A stretch of DNA of 64,000 bases from Mesorhizobium sp. (GCA_004020365.1 SAQR01000003.1:186001-250000), one strand, 5' to 3'; shown: positions 26,823 through 39,017, counted from the stretch's first letter. The notes: generated by a model not told the origin, from the sequence alone. Numbers and translations: made by a program.

Positions 26823-27578
26823 TCATTCTTCTTTCGCCGGGCGGCGAAACATGAAGATGAGGACGCCGGCAAGGGCAGCGGCAAGACCGTACCAGGTTAC
26901 GGCATATTGCAAATGGCTGTTCGGAAGGTCGATGATTGTAACGCCGCCGACCGGCAGTCCACCCGGGTTCGGCGTGGCGTCCGAATCGATAAAGAATGGC
27001 AGCAGCCCGGCGCCGGCCGGCAGACCGGCGCTGGCCGCCATGGCGTCGCGATCCTTCCAGTAGAAGATGTTCTTCTGCGGATCATTGTCGGGAAGCATCA
27101 TCGAGGGCTTTGCCGGCAGCGGATTGCGGGCGAGCCCCGTCACCGTCACCCGGCCAGCACCATGGCTTTGCGGGCGCTTGGTAGCGTTCTTGAGGTCGTA
27201 CGGCACGAAGCCGCGATTGATCAGAACGAAGCGCCCGTCCTCCAGATGCAAGGGTGTGAAGACATCGAAACCGGACTGGCCTTCCCAGGTCGCGAAGAAA
27301 TGTCGCTCGCCTTGATGCAGGAACGTGCCTGATGCAGTCACCGGCGTGTAATCCACATCGCCGCTGGCGGCAAACCGCTTTTCGACCTCGGCCAACGGCA
27401 CGGGCGCTGAGTGCGTGCGCCGGTCGATTGTCTGGAGAAGACCCTCTTTCCAGTACAGGCGCTGGACCTGCCAGGTGCCGAGCGCCAGCAGGATGAAGAA
27501 CAGCACTAGGCCGAGGCAAAGCAGCAATGCCGTCTTCGGCCGCGAACGGCCTGCAATCGAAGCGGATGTCGTGCTCAT
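26823..27578 (-). CDS. SURF1-family cytochrome c oxidase assembly protein
   Basis: A 251-residue membrane protein with the SURF1 layout: TM helix at about residues 17-36 (LLLCLGLVLFFILLALGTWQ ends in the conserved GxWQ), a periplasmic domain with GTFLHQGERHFFATWEGQSGFDVFTPL and FVLINRGFVPYDLK, and a C-terminal TM (HLQYAVTWYGLAAALAGVLI). It helps insert haem into oxidase subunit I. Its start overlaps the DUF983 stop by 4 nt. Confidence 0.93.
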   Translation of the reverse strand: MSTTSASIAGRSRPKTALLLCLGLVLFFILLALGTWQVQRLYWKEGLLQTIDRRTHSAPVPLAEVEKRFAASGDVDYTPVTASGTFLHQGERHFFATWEGQSGFDVFTPLHLEDGRFVLINRGFVPYDLKNATKRPQSHGAGRVTVTGLARNPLPAKPSMMLPDNDPQKNIFYWKDRDAMAASAGLPAGAGLLPFFIDSDATPNPGGLPVGGVTIIDLPNSHLQYAVTWYGLAAALAGVLIFMFRRPAKEE

Positions 27579-27961
27579 TCGCCGAGGTCCAGCCTGCCCT
27601 CTGCCGCCTTGTTACGGTATTGCAGCGTCAGGAGCACGCCCTTGATCAGCCTGAGCGCGCCCAGGCAAAGCACCAGCGTCAGCGGTATCCACAGCAGGAA
27701 ATGCAGCCAGAGCGGCGGATTCAACGTCACCTCCATCCACAGCGCCAGCCCGACGACGATGAAGCCGGTGATCAGGATGACGAACACCGCCGGACCGTCG
27801 CCGGCATCGGCGTAGGAATAGTCGAGGCCGCAATTGGCGCAGCGTTTGCCGACGGTGAGGAAGCCGGAAAACAGCCGTCCCTCGCCGCAGCGCGGGCAGC
27901 GGCCGTGCAGGCCAGCCGAAATCGGATCGATTGGTGGCCAGATCGCCTTGTCGTCGCTCAT
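27575..27961 (-). CDS. DUF983 membrane protein
   Basis: A 128-residue protein. An N-terminal zinc-ribbon-like part, CPRCGEGRLFSGFL...CANCGLD (two CxxC pairs, near residues 23-44), precedes two TM helices (about 58-78 and 85-106). The family is almost always found in cox operons of Alphaproteobacteria between ctaE and SURF1, as here; its role in oxidase biogenesis is inferred. Confidence 0.88.
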   Translation of the reverse strand: MSDDKAIWPPIDPISAGLHGRCPRCGEGRLFSGFLTVGKRCANCGLDYSYADAGDGPAVFVILITGFIVVGLALWMEVTLNPPLWLHFLLWIPLTLVLCLGALRLIKGVLLTLQYRNKAAEGRLDLGE

Positions 27962-28042
27962 TGCGATACTTTAATGCCCTTCACCCCAAAAGATAAGGCG
28001 GCCACGTCGCCGCAGCCGCCTCATCGATTTCCCCGAGAAGAT

Positions 28043-28924
28043 TCAGTGACCTTCGATCACTGCGCCGCTCGAGGCCCAGACATAGATCGACGCGAACAGG
28101 AACAGCCAGACTACGTCGACGAAGTGCCAGTACCAGGCGGCGGCTTCGAAGCCGAAATGATGCTTGGGCGTGAAATCGCCCTTCATCGCGCGGACCAGGC
28201 AGACCAGCAGGAAGATGGTGCCGATGATGACGTGGAAGCCGTGGAAGCCGGTCGCCATGAAGAAAGTGGCGCCGTAGATCGAATCCCTGAAGCCGAACGG
28301 CGCGTGCATGTATTCGTAAGCCTGCACCATGGTGAACAGGATGCCGAGACCGACCGTCAGCACCAGACCGTTGATCAGCCCCTTGCGATCGCCATGAAGC
28401 AGCGCGTGGTGCGCCCAGGTCACCGTGGTGCCCGAAAGAAGCAGGATGACGGTGTTGTAGAGCGGCAGGTGGAAGGGGTCGAGAACCTCAACGCCCTTCG
28501 GCGGCCAGACACCACCGGTGAAGGCGGCGCGGGCATATTGCTGTGCCTCGCCGGGAAACAGGCTGGCGTCGAAGAAAGCCCAGAACCAGGCGACGAAGAA
28601 CATCACCTCGGAAGCGATGAACATGATCATGCCGTAGCGCAGATGCAGCGACACGACACGCGTGTGGTGGCCTTCATGCGCTTCCCTGATGGTGTCCGAC
28701 CACCAGGCGTACATGGTGTAAATGACGATCAAGAGGCCGATGAAGAACAGCCACGGATTGGCGATGTTGAAGCCGAAGACCGTGAATTCGCTGCCCTTGA
28801 GATACTGCATGTAACAGACGCCGCCGATCGCGGTGACCAACGCGCCGACCGAGCCGAGGAAAGGCCAGGGGCTCGGGTCGACGAGATGGTAGTCATGTTG
28901 TGGTTTTGCGTGCGCGTCTGCCAT
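28043..28924 (-). CDS. ctaE: Cytochrome c oxidase subunit III
   Basis: A 293-residue, seven-helix subunit of the aa3 oxidase. Landmarks: [19 protein letters not shown] at the start, [42 protein letters not shown] and the C-terminal [18 protein letters not shown], which fit subunit III helices and conserved phospholipid-binding residues. The start is 2 nt from the ctaG stop. Confidence 0.96.
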   Translation of the reverse strand: MADAHAKPQHDYHLVDPSPWPFLGSVGALVTAIGGVCYMQYLKGSEFTVFGFNIANPWLFFIGLLIVIYTMYAWWSDTIREAHEGHHTRVVSLHLRYGMIMFIASEVMFFVAWFWAFFDASLFPGEAQQYARAAFTGGVWPPKGVEVLDPFHLPLYNTVILLLSGTTVTWAHHALLHGDRKGLINGLVLTVGLGILFTMVQAYEYMHAPFGFRDSIYGATFFMATGFHGFHVIIGTIFLLVCLVRAMKGDFTPKHHFGFEAAAWYWHFVDVVWLFLFASIYVWASSGAVIEGH

Positions 28925-28925
28925 A

Positions 28926-29579
28926 TCAACCCCCGAGGCTTCGTTCGGTATGTGAAACTTTGTTGCTTGTGCCTTCGGCCGGCACTGTTGACGCCACCGG
29001 CTTAGTCTTCTCGTTCTTCTCGACCGGGAACATCGTGTAGGACAGGGTAATCGTCTTCAGGTCCTTCAATTCCGGCGCATTGACGATGTCGGGATCTACA
29101 TAGAACACGACCGGCATGTCGAGCGTCTCGCCAGGCTTCAGCGTCGTATCGGTAAAGCAGAAACACTCGACCTTGTTGAAGTAAGATCCCGCAAACTCCG
29201 GCTGCACATTAAAGGTGGCGCGGGCGGTGGTGGCGCGGACGAATTTGTTGGTGGCGCTATAATGCGCCTGCGCGGTCTCGCCAATCTTGATGGTCACCGA
29301 GCGGGCGACCGGCTGGAATTGCCAGGGCACGCCGGCTGTATTGGCGTCGAAACGGATGGTGATATCTCGGTCGAGCACGCGGTCGGCATATTGCTGCGTT
29401 GCGCGTTTCACGGTGCCGCCGTAACCGGTCATCTGGCAGAACATCGCGTAGAGCGGCACCGCAGCATAGGCCATGCCAATCATGCCGCCGAAAAAGGCGA
29501 TGCAGACGCCGGCGACGATGCGGTTGGTGTTCTTGTTTTCAGGATGGGTTACGGTTTGGCGGTTCATCTGAGCCCTCAC
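28926..29579 (-). CDS. ctaG: Cytochrome c oxidase assembly protein CtaG/Cox11
   Basis: A 217-residue copper chaperone for the CuB site. One N-terminal TM (about residues 20-42) is followed by [13 protein letters not shown] and a periplasmic immunoglobulin-like domain. The copper-binding motif CFCF is at [16 protein letters not shown] near residue 125. The ATG overlaps the coxF stop by 4 nt. Confidence 0.95.
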   Translation of the reverse strand: MRAQMNRQTVTHPENKNTNRIVAGVCIAFFGGMIGMAYAAVPLYAMFCQMTGYGGTVKRATQQYADRVLDRDITIRFDANTAGVPWQFQPVARSVTIKIGETAQAHYSATNKFVRATTARATFNVQPEFAGSYFNKVECFCFTDTTLKPGETLDMPVVFYVDPDIVNAPELKDLKTITLSYTMFPVEKNEKTKPVASTVPAEGTSNKVSHTERSLGG

Positions 29580-29737
29580 ATCGTTCCGGTGAGGTTGTGA
29601 CCGAATTTTACGACAGTCGCGACATAGAAGATGACGACTAGCACCGCCAGTGCCAGGCCGATGGCCACCGAGCGGTTGCGCCGGGCCTTCTGCTGGCGCT
29701 CCGTCAGCGTGACGAGTTCAAGCTTCTTATCGGCCAT
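29576..29737 (-). CDS. CoxF-like small cytochrome c oxidase assembly protein
   Basis: A 53-residue single-TM protein, [20 protein letters not shown] then a hydrophobic helix ([19 protein letters not shown]). Small proteins of this kind lie between ctaB and ctaG in many Alphaproteobacteria. An in-frame ATG 6 nt upstream is possible, but GGAG at 29745-29748 is spaced for the ATG at 29735-29737. Confidence 0.82.
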   Translation of the reverse strand: MADKKLELVTLTERQQKARRNRSVAIGLALAVLVVIFYVATVVKFGHNLTGTM

Positions 29738-29739
29738 GG

Positions 29740-30684
29740 TCATGCTCCACCCATGGTCAGCACGCGCCCGACAACGCAGTCGGCAAGGTAGACGGCGAAA
29801 ATGGCAAAGAGGTAGAGCAGCGAATAGCCGAACAATGCCTTGGCCGGCTTCATCACATGGTCGTCGTCCGCCATCCGCAGCACCTGCCACGCATACCAGA
29901 CAAAGCCGGCACCAAGCAGCACCGCAAAGACGCCGTAGGCGGGCGTGGTGAAACCGAGCATCCATGGCAGCACGCCAACCGGGGCAAGGATCAGCGCGTA
30001 GGCAAAGATCTGGCGTCGGGTCGAAGCCTGGCCGGCGACATTCGGCATCATCGGGATGCCGGCCCTGGCATAGTCCTCGGACTTGAAGAGGGCGAGCGCC
30101 CAGAAATGCGGCGGCGTCCATAAAAAGATGATGAGGAACAGCACGACGCTTTCCAGGCTGACGGTTCCGGTCACCGCGGCCCAGCCGATCACCGGCGGAA
30201 TGGCGCCGGCAGCACCGCCGATGACGATGTTCTGAGGCGTCCAGCGCTTCAGCCACATCGTGTAGACGACGGCATAGAAGAAGATGGTGAAGGCCAAGAG
30301 TGTAGCCGACAACCAATTGACCAGCACGCCGAGCGTCATCACCGACAGCACCGACAGCACCAGGCCGAAACTCAGCGCCTCGCCTGGCCGGATGCGGCCG
30401 GCCGGCACCGGACGGCTGGCGGTCCTGGTCATCACCGCATCGATGTCGGCGTCATACCACATGTTGAGCGCGCCGGACGCGCCGGCACCAATGGCAATGG
30501 CCAGAATAGCGATCACCGCCAGAAGCGGATTGATGGTCACAGGTGCTGCGACCAGGCCGACAAAGGCGGTGAACACCACCAGCGACATGACGCGCGGCTT
30601 CAACAGGGCGAAGAAGTCGCCCGCCGTCGCTTCCGACATGCGAAAGCCCGGTTCGTCAGTCAATGTGTCGTCGACAAGGGCCAT
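29740..30684 (-). CDS. ctaB: Protohaem IX farnesyltransferase (haem O synthase)
   Basis: A 314-residue UbiA-family polytopic enzyme that farnesylates haem B to haem O for the oxidase. The first prenyl-binding Asp-rich motif [15 protein letters not shown] is near residue 74, and the second region [10 protein letters not shown] near residue 206. About nine TM helices are visible. It lies between ctaD and coxF. Confidence 0.96.
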   Translation of the reverse strand: MALVDDTLTDEPGFRMSEATAGDFFALLKPRVMSLVVFTAFVGLVAAPVTINPLLAVIAILAIAIGAGASGALNMWYDADIDAVMTRTASRPVPAGRIRPGEALSFGLVLSVLSVMTLGVLVNWLSATLLAFTIFFYAVVYTMWLKRWTPQNIVIGGAAGAIPPVIGWAAVTGTVSLESVVLFLIIFLWTPPHFWALALFKSEDYARAGIPMMPNVAGQASTRRQIFAYALILAPVGVLPWMLGFTTPAYGVFAVLLGAGFVWYAWQVLRMADDDHVMKPAKALFGYSLLYLFAIFAVYLADCVVGRVLTMGGA

Positions 30685-30759
30685 GCGTACTTAAAGTCCA
30701 TCATTCCGTTGGCCAAAACCGCCGGCGAACCGGCGGTTCCGTATTTCCCCAAGCAGAGC

Positions 30760-33334
<2,575 letters not shown>

Positions 33335-33701
33335 TAATCTCCCAATTCCTCGCGATCGGACCGCAAGAATATCGAACAACGCCGGGACGGGAATCCCGGA
33401 AAGTCCCGAGGCTGGTTCAAACCATACTCTATTTGCCTCTGCAAGAAAGGAGCGGGGGAAACCGTGCGGCATTTTTGCGCGCAAGCGCGGCTGCGCCTTG
33501 TGGCGGCGGCCGCGGCGGTGGCGGACCCGCGAATGCCCGAGCGGCGGAGTGTCCCTGCAAAATGCGCCGGGCCGTCGCAATTCGGGCGAATTTGGCACGG
33601 AAAAGCGCACAATTGCCTTGGTCGAGGCAGGCCGGCAGTGGTCTCATCCTTTACTTGCCCTTGGCGCGGCTTAAAGTGCCGTGATTCGCAATGGAGCCGT
33701 C
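33335..33701. other. Divergent intergenic region between ctaC and ialB
   Basis: 367 bp without a supportable gene. It must carry the ctaC promoter (minus) and the ialB promoter (plus). A GC-rich tract of CGG repeats at about 33500-33530 and small nested inverted repeats (GGGAC/GTCCC near 33380-33405) are visible. I cannot assign a factor-binding site. Confidence 0.4.
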
Positions 33702-34307
33702 ATGAACTCTTGGCTTTGGGGACTTGGGCATTCGAGACTTGGGGTTTCGCTATTGGGGCTTTCGAGAAGCTTGTCGAACGTCATCCTTCTCGCTGCCGTG
33801 TCTAGCGTTGGCCTGGCTGGGATCGGCCTGTCCTATGTTGGCTCGTTTGGCGTCAGCCAGGCCAATGCCGCGCAGCCAAGCGGCAAGGTGCGGACGACGC
33901 ATGGCGCATGGTCGATCATCTGCGACACGCCGGCCGGCGCCACATTGGAACAATGCGTGATGATGCAGAACGTCGTCGCCGAAGACCGTCCCGAGATGGG
34001 GCTTTCCGTCGTCGTGCTGCGCACTGCCGACAACAAGGCCGAAATCCTGCGCGTGCTGGCGCCGCTCGGCGTGCTGCTGCCCAACGGGCTTGGCCTCAAT
34101 GTCGACGGCAAGGACATCGGCCGGGCCTATTTCGTGCGCTGCTTCCAGGACGGCTGCTATGCCGAGGTCATTCTCGAAAAGCCACTGCTCGATACGCTGA
34201 AGTCCGGAACGTCAGCCACCTTCATCGTCTTCCAGACGCCGGAAGAAGGCATTGGCATCCCGGTTGAGCTCAAGGGTTTCGCCGACGGTTTCGCCGCCCT
34301 GCCTTGA
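33702..34307 (+). CDS. Invasion-associated locus B (IalB) family protein
   Basis: A 201-residue exported protein. A hydrophobic signal/anchor spans about residues 25-50, before the mature N-terminus near ANAAQPSGKV. The IalB domain has WSIICDTPAGATLEQCVMMQNV with a Cys pair, LPLG-like LAPLGVLLPNGLGL, RCFQDGCYAEV with a second Cys pair, and IPVELKGFADGFAAL at the end. The paired Cys suggest periplasmic disulfides. Named for Bartonella invasion; common in free-living rhizobia, where the role is unclear. GGAG at 33693 supports the ATG at 33702. Confidence 0.88.
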   Translation: MNSWLWGLGHSRLGVSLLGLSRSLSNVILLAAVSSVGLAGIGLSYVGSFGVSQANAAQPSGKVRTTHGAWSIICDTPAGATLEQCVMMQNVVAEDRPEMGLSVVVLRTADNKAEILRVLAPLGVLLPNGLGLNVDGKDIGRAYFVRCFQDGCYAEVILEKPLLDTLKSGTSATFIVFQTPEEGIGIPVELKGFADGFAALP

Positions 34308-34369
34308 GACCAAAATCCTAAAGTCCTTACCAACGAGAAGTATTTTTGACTGGCCTTTGGCTACGCGCC

Positions 34370-34387
34370 GCGCGTCCAAGGACGCGC
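34370..34387. repeat. Small hairpin of a rhizobial intergenic repeat
   Basis: GCGCGTCC (34370-34377) and GGACGCGC (34380-34387) pair perfectly with a 2-nt loop, followed by AAAGGGACGCTGTAGCGCTT. This hairpin and the palindrome at 34417-34459 together resemble a mosaic repeat that I recognise from many rhizobial intergenic regions. Confidence 0.55.
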
Positions 34388-34416
34388 AAAGGGACGCTGT
34401 AGCGCTTTGTTTTGCG

Positions 34417-34459
34417 CATGATCCTTTCCGAAAATCGATTCCGATTTTCGGGGTCATGC
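34417..34459. repeat. Palindromic intergenic element
   Basis: CCGAAAATCG (34428-34437) pairs with CGATTTTCGG (34442-34451) over a 4-nt loop. The stem is extended by CATGATCC and GGTCATG on the outside. It is the best-preserved copy in the window; weaker relatives are at 11735 and 23016. It lies between ialB and tldD and may also act as a terminator for ialB. Confidence 0.65.
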
Positions 34460-34544
34460 ACAGACAATGGTCATTGCCGATTGTCTGGGCGCACCTTCGC
34501 GCCTACATCGTGAGGACATTCTCTTTCCACGGACGGACCGCGCC

Positions 34545-35957
34545 ATGAACAGCCTGATCGGCCAATTCGACATTTCCGACGATCGCATCAAGCAGATCGT
34601 CGCCGAGACCATCAACGGCGCCGACGACGGCGAGTTGTTCCTCGAATACAGCGAGAGCGAAGCGCTGATGTTCGACAATGGCCGGCTGAAGACCGCCAAT
34701 TTCAACACAGACCAAGGCTTTGGCCTGCGCGCCGTCGCCGGCGAAGCGACCGGCTACGCGCATTCCAGCGATCTTTCGGAAGCATCGCTGCTGCGCGCGG
34801 CCGACGCCGTGTCAACGGTCAAGAGCGGCTATTCCGGCACGCTTGCTGCGGCTCCCGCCCGCACCAACCGCCATCTCTATGGCGATGACAACCCGATCCC
34901 CTCGCCCTCCTTCGAGGCCAAGGCCAAGCTCCTTCAGGAAATCGATGGCTGGCTGCGAGCCGAGGATCCGCGCGTGCGGCAGGTGACGGCGTCGCTCGCC
35001 GCCTCCTGGCAGCATGTCGAGATCGTGCGTGCCGACGGCCAGATGGTGCGCGACATCCGCCCGCTGGTCAGGATCAACGTGTCGGTGGTGGTCGGCAACG
35101 GCGACCGCCAGGAGAGCGGCTCCTACGGCATGGGCGGACGCAAAGGGTTTGGCGAATTCCTGGTCGACGAGAGTTGGAAGCACGCCGCCAAGGAAGCGTT
35201 GCGGCAAGCGCTGGTCAACCTCGAGGCCGTCCCGGCGCCGGCCGGCACCTTCGACATCGTGCTGTCCAGCGGCTGGCCGGGCGTCATGCTGCACGAAGCC
35301 GTCGGCCACGGGCTGGAAGGCGATTTCAACCGCAAGAAGACCTCGGCCTTCGCCGGGCTGATGGGCCAGCAGGTGGCCGCCAAGGGCGTCACAGTGGTGG
35401 ACGACGGCACCATGGCCGAGCGGCGCGGCTCGCTGACCGTCGACGATGAAGGCACGCCGTCGGCGCGCAATGTGCTGATCGACGACGGCAAGCTTGTCGG
35501 CTATATGCAGGACCGCCAGAACGCCCGGCTGATGGGCATGAACGCCACCGGCAACGGACGGCGCGAAGGCTATGCGCACCAGCCGATGCCGCGCATGACC
35601 AACACCTACATGACGTCAGGCGACATGGAGCCGGACGAAATCATCGCCTCGGTCAAGAACGGTATCTATGCCGTCTCCTTCGGCGGCGGCCAGGTCGACA
35701 TCACCTCGGGCAAATTCGTGTTCGGCTGCACCGAGGCCTACATGATCGAGAACGGCAAGGTGACGCAGCCGATCAAGGGCGCCATGCTGATCGGCAATGG
35801 GCCGGATGCCATGCATCGCGTTTCGATGATCGGCAACGACATGAAGCTCGACACCGGCATCGGCATGTGCGGCAAGGCCGGCCAGGGCGTGCCGGTCGGC
35901 GTCGGCCAGCCGCACCTCAGGATGAACCAGATGACGGTTGGCGGAACGCGGGTTTGA
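34545..35957 (+). CDS. tldD: Metalloprotease TldD
   Basis: A 470-residue member of the TldD/PmbA (U62) family, which with TldE forms a heterodimer that degrades unfolded peptides and processes microcin- or RiPP-type substrates. The zinc site is HEAVGHGLEGD near residue 250. VSFGGGQVDITSGKFVFGCTEAYMIENGK and the C-terminal CGKAGQGVPVGVGQP are family hallmarks. Its partner TldE is not in this window. The ATG at 34545 gives the usual N-terminus. Confidence 0.95.
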   Translation: MNSLIGQFDISDDRIKQIVAETINGADDGELFLEYSESEALMFDNGRLKTANFNTDQGFGLRAVAGEATGYAHSSDLSEASLLRAADAVSTVKSGYSGTLAAAPARTNRHLYGDDNPIPSPSFEAKAKLLQEIDGWLRAEDPRVRQVTASLAASWQHVEIVRADGQMVRDIRPLVRINVSVVVGNGDRQESGSYGMGGRKGFGEFLVDESWKHAAKEALRQALVNLEAVPAPAGTFDIVLSSGWPGVMLHEAVGHGLEGDFNRKKTSAFAGLMGQQVAAKGVTVVDDGTMAERRGSLTVDDEGTPSARNVLIDDGKLVGYMQDRQNARLMGMNATGNGRREGYAHQPMPRMTNTYMTSGDMEPDEIIASVKNGIYAVSFGGGQVDITSGKFVFGCTEAYMIENGKVTQPIKGAMLIGNGPDAMHRVSMIGNDMKLDTGIGMCGKAGQGVPVGVGQPHLRMNQMTVGGTRV

Positions 35958-35994
35958 GCGACCAGCCTGTCGAAGCTGGCCTATTCGAAACTTC

Positions 35995-36501
35995 CTAAAG
36001 CCATGAAGCCGGCGTTTTCGGCAGGCGATGGTCGGGATCGATAACCTTCAGGCGGGGTGCGTTGCTCTCGTTCCATCGCCAGAGCGCCACGCATGTGCCG
36101 CCGGGCGACATGAAGGAGGGGTAGATCACGCCATGCTGCCCATCGGCAAGCAGGCGATCTCTCAGCGTGTGCGTCTCAGGCACCAGGGCTTGATCCATGA
36201 TGTCGCGCCATTCACATCGGTGAATGTCTGCCGTGACGCCGAGCTTGATCAGCACATCAGCGTCCGTCAGGTCGGCCAGCCGCGCGCCTGAAAGTTCGAG
36301 TTTCGCAATCAGCGCCGGATGCTGGACAAAGCCCTGATTGTACTCCGCCCAAGCAGTGGACAACTCGCCCGCGGCATAGATCGTCGGGGTGCCCACTGGA
36401 TTCCAGCGACCGCCGAAGCGGGCTGCTCCTTCGCCGGAAAGCGGCAGATGCGCCCAACGCGGCACGAAGGCGCGCCATAGGCTCAGTCTGTTTTCAGGCA
36501 T
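35995..36501 (-). CDS. RES-domain toxin (NAD+-targeting)
   Basis: A 168-residue RES-family protein. The conserved Arg of LWRAF (residue ~10) and the ARFGGRWNPVG motif, followed by TIYAAGELSTAWAEYN (Tyr and Glu of the NAD-binding cleft) and a central Ser-containing region YPSFMSPGGTCVALWRWN, match RES toxins such as MbcT and Res-Xre pairs, which degrade NAD+. The start overlaps the antitoxin stop by 8 nt. All expected motifs are present, so the toxin is probably active. Confidence 0.88.
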   Translation of the reverse strand: MPENRLSLWRAFVPRWAHLPLSGEGAARFGGRWNPVGTPTIYAAGELSTAWAEYNQGFVQHPALIAKLELSGARLADLTDADVLIKLGVTADIHRCEWRDIMDQALVPETHTLRDRLLADGQHGVIYPSFMSPGGTCVALWRWNESNAPRLKVIDPDHRLPKTPASWL

Positions 36502-36865
36502 AGATGCCGGAGCGGACTGCCTCCAGATAGGCAAGCACCTTGTCCGTCTTGCCCTCTCGAACGAGATCGTAGGCGGTCTTTCCCGCCCAGCCGGGGATCG
36601 GCTGATGCTTGAACCAGATCGCCGCACGCTGTTCATCGCCGGCCATCTCGCCTGCCATCGCAAGGATGCGGACAATCGGACTCAAGGCGGCGTCGACCTT
36701 GCGCGCGCCGGTCTTGGCGGCAAGCGTGTTGCGCGCGACGCCGATCAGGCTCGCCAGTTCGGTCAGATTGACGCCCAGCAGTTCAGCCACCCGTCTTGCC
36801 GAAAGAAATGGCGTCCGCTCGTCGCCAAAGCGCGATGCTCTGATATCGAGAGCTGCGGTATTCAT
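36494..36865 (-). CDS. Xre/MbcA/ParS-type antitoxin (DUF2384)
   Basis: A 123-residue antitoxin. An N-terminal Xre-like helix-turn-helix (LSARRVAELLGVNLTELASLIGVARNTL, cut here near residues 21-48) is followed by the toxin-binding domain (IVRILAMAGEMAGDEQRAAIWFKHQPIPGWAGKTAYDLV, near residues 64-102). It should neutralise the downstream RES toxin and repress its own promoter through the inverted repeat at 36877-36911. Confidence 0.88.
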   Translation of the reverse strand: MNTAALDIRASRFGDERTPFLSARRVAELLGVNLTELASLIGVARNTLAAKTGARKVDAALSPIVRILAMAGEMAGDEQRAAIWFKHQPIPGWAGKTAYDLVREGKTDKVLAYLEAVRSGIYA

Positions 36866-36876
36866 AACAGATTCCT

Positions 36877-36911
36877 AGCACATTTTGAACAGAACACGCT
36901 CAAAATATGCT
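36877..36911. promoter_or_regulatory. Inverted repeat, probable operator of the RES/Xre module
   Basis: AGCACATTTTGA (36877-36888) and TCAAAATATGCT (36900-36911) are 12-bp inverted arms with one mismatch and an 11-bp spacer. They lie 11 bp upstream of the antitoxin start at 36865, the usual place for Xre autorepression. Confidence 0.68.
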
Positions 36912-36949
36912 CATTCTGCGCGAAATTCAAGCTCAACAAATGCGGACCG

Positions 36950-38191
36950 TTACCGCCGTCGCTTCGGCTTCTCCAGAAGCGCGACGGCCTCGACATGCGG
37001 CGACCACAGGAACTGGTCGATCGGCGTCACGCTTTTCAGGGCGTAGCCGCCGTCAACGAGGATGCGCAGGTCGCGCGCCAGCGTAACCGGATTGCAGGAA
37101 ACCGCGGCGACCAGCGGCACGTCGGAACGGGCAATCTGTTTCGACTGGTCTTCGGCGCCGGCGCGGGGCGGATCGAACACAACGCCATCGAAGGCATTCA
37201 ACTCCTTGAATGTGAGCGGCCGCCGAAACAGGTCGCGGCGTTCACTGGTAACGCGCTTCAGACCGCTGGCGAAACGGAATGCCCGGTCGAGCGCCGAAAG
37301 CGCCGCCGCATCCCCCTCCACCGCATGGACTTCCGACTTGGCGGCGAGACGCAGCGCAAAGCTGCCGCAGCCGGCGAAGAGATCGGCGACTTTTTTGGCG
37401 CGCGCGAGGTGCCGGCCGACGATGTCGGCCATCGCCTGCTCGGCGGCAACGGTAGCCTGCAGGAAGGCGCCCGGCGGCACTGCGACAGCGACGCTGCCGA
37501 ACGTGACAACCGGCTTTTTGGGCTCGATGATGATCTCGCCATCGATCGAAAGCCTGGCCAACCCCTGAGCGATGACGAAATTCGAGGCGACGCGGCGCTG
37601 GTTCTCGCCGAGCTTGCCGGACTCGTGAACCGCGACATCGAGGCCGGAAGCGGTCACCGTGACCGTCATGCGGAACGATTTCGTCGTTGCGCAAACCAAT
37701 TCGGCAAGTGCTCTCAGAGCGTCGAGCTTTGCGACGATCTCGGGCAGCGAGATCGGGCATTCCTCGATGGAAATGATCTCGGACGATAGCGCCCGAACGA
37801 AGCCGAGCAGCATGCCAGCCTCGCTGCGCCGGGCGGTGAACACGACGCGCCGACGCGTCTGCGGCGCGCACGGCACCAGCGCGTCAATGTCGCAAGTGAT
37901 GCCCTTGCTGTTGAGCGCATGCGCAACCTTGTCGCGCTTCCACCGATGATAGGCTTCGGCCTCAAGATGCTGGATGGCGCAGCCGCCGCATTCGGTGAAA
38001 TGCCGACAGGCAGGGTCGATGCGAAGCGGCGAAGCCTCCACCACCGATATCAGCGTGGCGCGATCCCTTTCACGCGCGGCGGCGACGGTTTCACCGGGCA
38101 GCGTGAACGGAATGAAAAGCTCGCCGGTTTCGGTCTCGGCGACGCCGTCGCCCTGGGAGCCCAGCCGTGTGATCGTGAAGCGAGCGGTCAT
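36950..38191 (-). CDS. RNA methyltransferase of the TrmA/RumA (RlmD-like) family
   Basis: A 413-residue SAM-dependent uracil-C5-type RNA methyltransferase. The [4Fe-4S] cysteines are in CRHFTECGGC near residues 63-72, with a fourth at EECP. The SAM motif is VADLFAGCGSFALRLA near residue 270, FDPPRAGAEDQ contributes to the active site, and the nucleophile is in VAAVSCNPVTLARDL. TRAM-like residues open the protein. Its ATG overlaps the tlyA stop by 4 nt. The exact rRNA or tRNA target is not set by sequence alone. Confidence 0.9.
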   Translation of the reverse strand: MTARFTITRLGSQGDGVAETETGELFIPFTLPGETVAAARERDRATLISVVEASPLRIDPACRHFTECGGCAIQHLEAEAYHRWKRDKVAHALNSKGITCDIDALVPCAPQTRRRVVFTARRSEAGMLLGFVRALSSEIISIEECPISLPEIVAKLDALRALAELVCATTKSFRMTVTVTASGLDVAVHESGKLGENQRRVASNFVIAQGLARLSIDGEIIIEPKKPVVTFGSVAVAVPPGAFLQATVAAEQAMADIVGRHLARAKKVADLFAGCGSFALRLAAKSEVHAVEGDAAALSALDRAFRFASGLKRVTSERRDLFRRPLTFKELNAFDGVVFDPPRAGAEDQSKQIARSDVPLVAAVSCNPVTLARDLRILVDGGYALKSVTPIDQFLWSPHVEAVALLEKPKRRR

Positions 38192-38976
38192 CGGCCTCCG
38201 ATCCCCCTGTTCTCGATACCGGCGTCCTTGATCCCGGCGAGCAGGAACTCGCGGTTGCCGTCGCCGCCTTCGATCGGCGACAGGTGCAGTCCGAGCGAGC
38301 GCCAGCCGGGGACGCCGTCCAGCCAATCCTGCAGCAGGCCGGCAATCCGCGCGGCATCGTATGGGTCTTTCAGCAAGCCGCCCTTGCCGATCGCCTCGCG
38401 GCCCGCCTCGAACTGCGGCTTGACCAGAAATATTGCTTTGGCGCCGCTCCTGGCAATGGCGAGCGCCGGTGGCAGCGCCAGTTTCAACGAGATGAAGCTG
38501 ACATCGGAGACGATAAAATCCGGAATGCGATCGGCAAGATCGGCGGCGGAAAGATCACGCGCGTTCAATCCCTCGATGACCGTCACACGCGGATCGCCGG
38601 CGATATCCGGATGTATCTGGCCATGTCCGACGTCGATCGCCGTGACATGGGCCGCGCCGCGTTCGAGCAGCACTTGAGTGAAGCCTCCGGTCGAGGCGCC
38701 GACGTCGAGCGCTTCGCTGCCGGCTGGATCGAGACCGAAATGATCGAGCCCGGCGATCAGCTTCAGCGCAGCACGCGACACATAGCCCTGCGCCGGATCA
38801 TCGACTTCTATGAGGCAATCAGCCCGGACGGTCTGGCCGGGCTTGCGGGCGATGACGCCGTCAACCTTCACGGTGCCGCGCTCGATCGCGTCGCGGGCGC
38901 GAGAGCGGCTGGGGAACAGGCCGCGCGCGACGAGGAGTTCGTCGAGCCGCTGGCGTGTGCTGGCTGGTAAAGTCAT
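38188..38976 (-). CDS. tlyA: TlyA-family rRNA 2'-O-methyltransferase / hemolysin-like
   Basis: A 262-residue protein with an N-terminal S4 RNA-binding domain (RLDELLVARGLFPSRSRARDAI, near residues 9-30) and a FtsJ-like Rossmann domain (ALDVGASTGGFTQVLLERGA, SAM motif near residue 88). K-D-K-E type residues are in IVSDVSFISL and FLVKPQFEAG. TlyA methylates ribose in 16S/23S rRNA in mycobacteria. In Alphaproteobacteria it normally follows dxs directly; here dxs lies about 14.7 kb away. Confidence 0.9.
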   Translation of the reverse strand: MTLPASTRQRLDELLVARGLFPSRSRARDAIERGTVKVDGVIARKPGQTVRADCLIEVDDPAQGYVSRAALKLIAGLDHFGLDPAGSEALDVGASTGGFTQVLLERGAAHVTAIDVGHGQIHPDIAGDPRVTVIEGLNARDLSAADLADRIPDFIVSDVSFISLKLALPPALAIARSGAKAIFLVKPQFEAGREAIGKGGLLKDPYDAARIAGLLQDWLDGVPGWRSLGLHLSPIEGGDGNREFLLAGIKDAGIENRGIGGR

Positions 38977-39017
38977 CGGCCTTCATGGCGAAAGCCTGTC
39001 ACGAAGGCAAGGATGTT

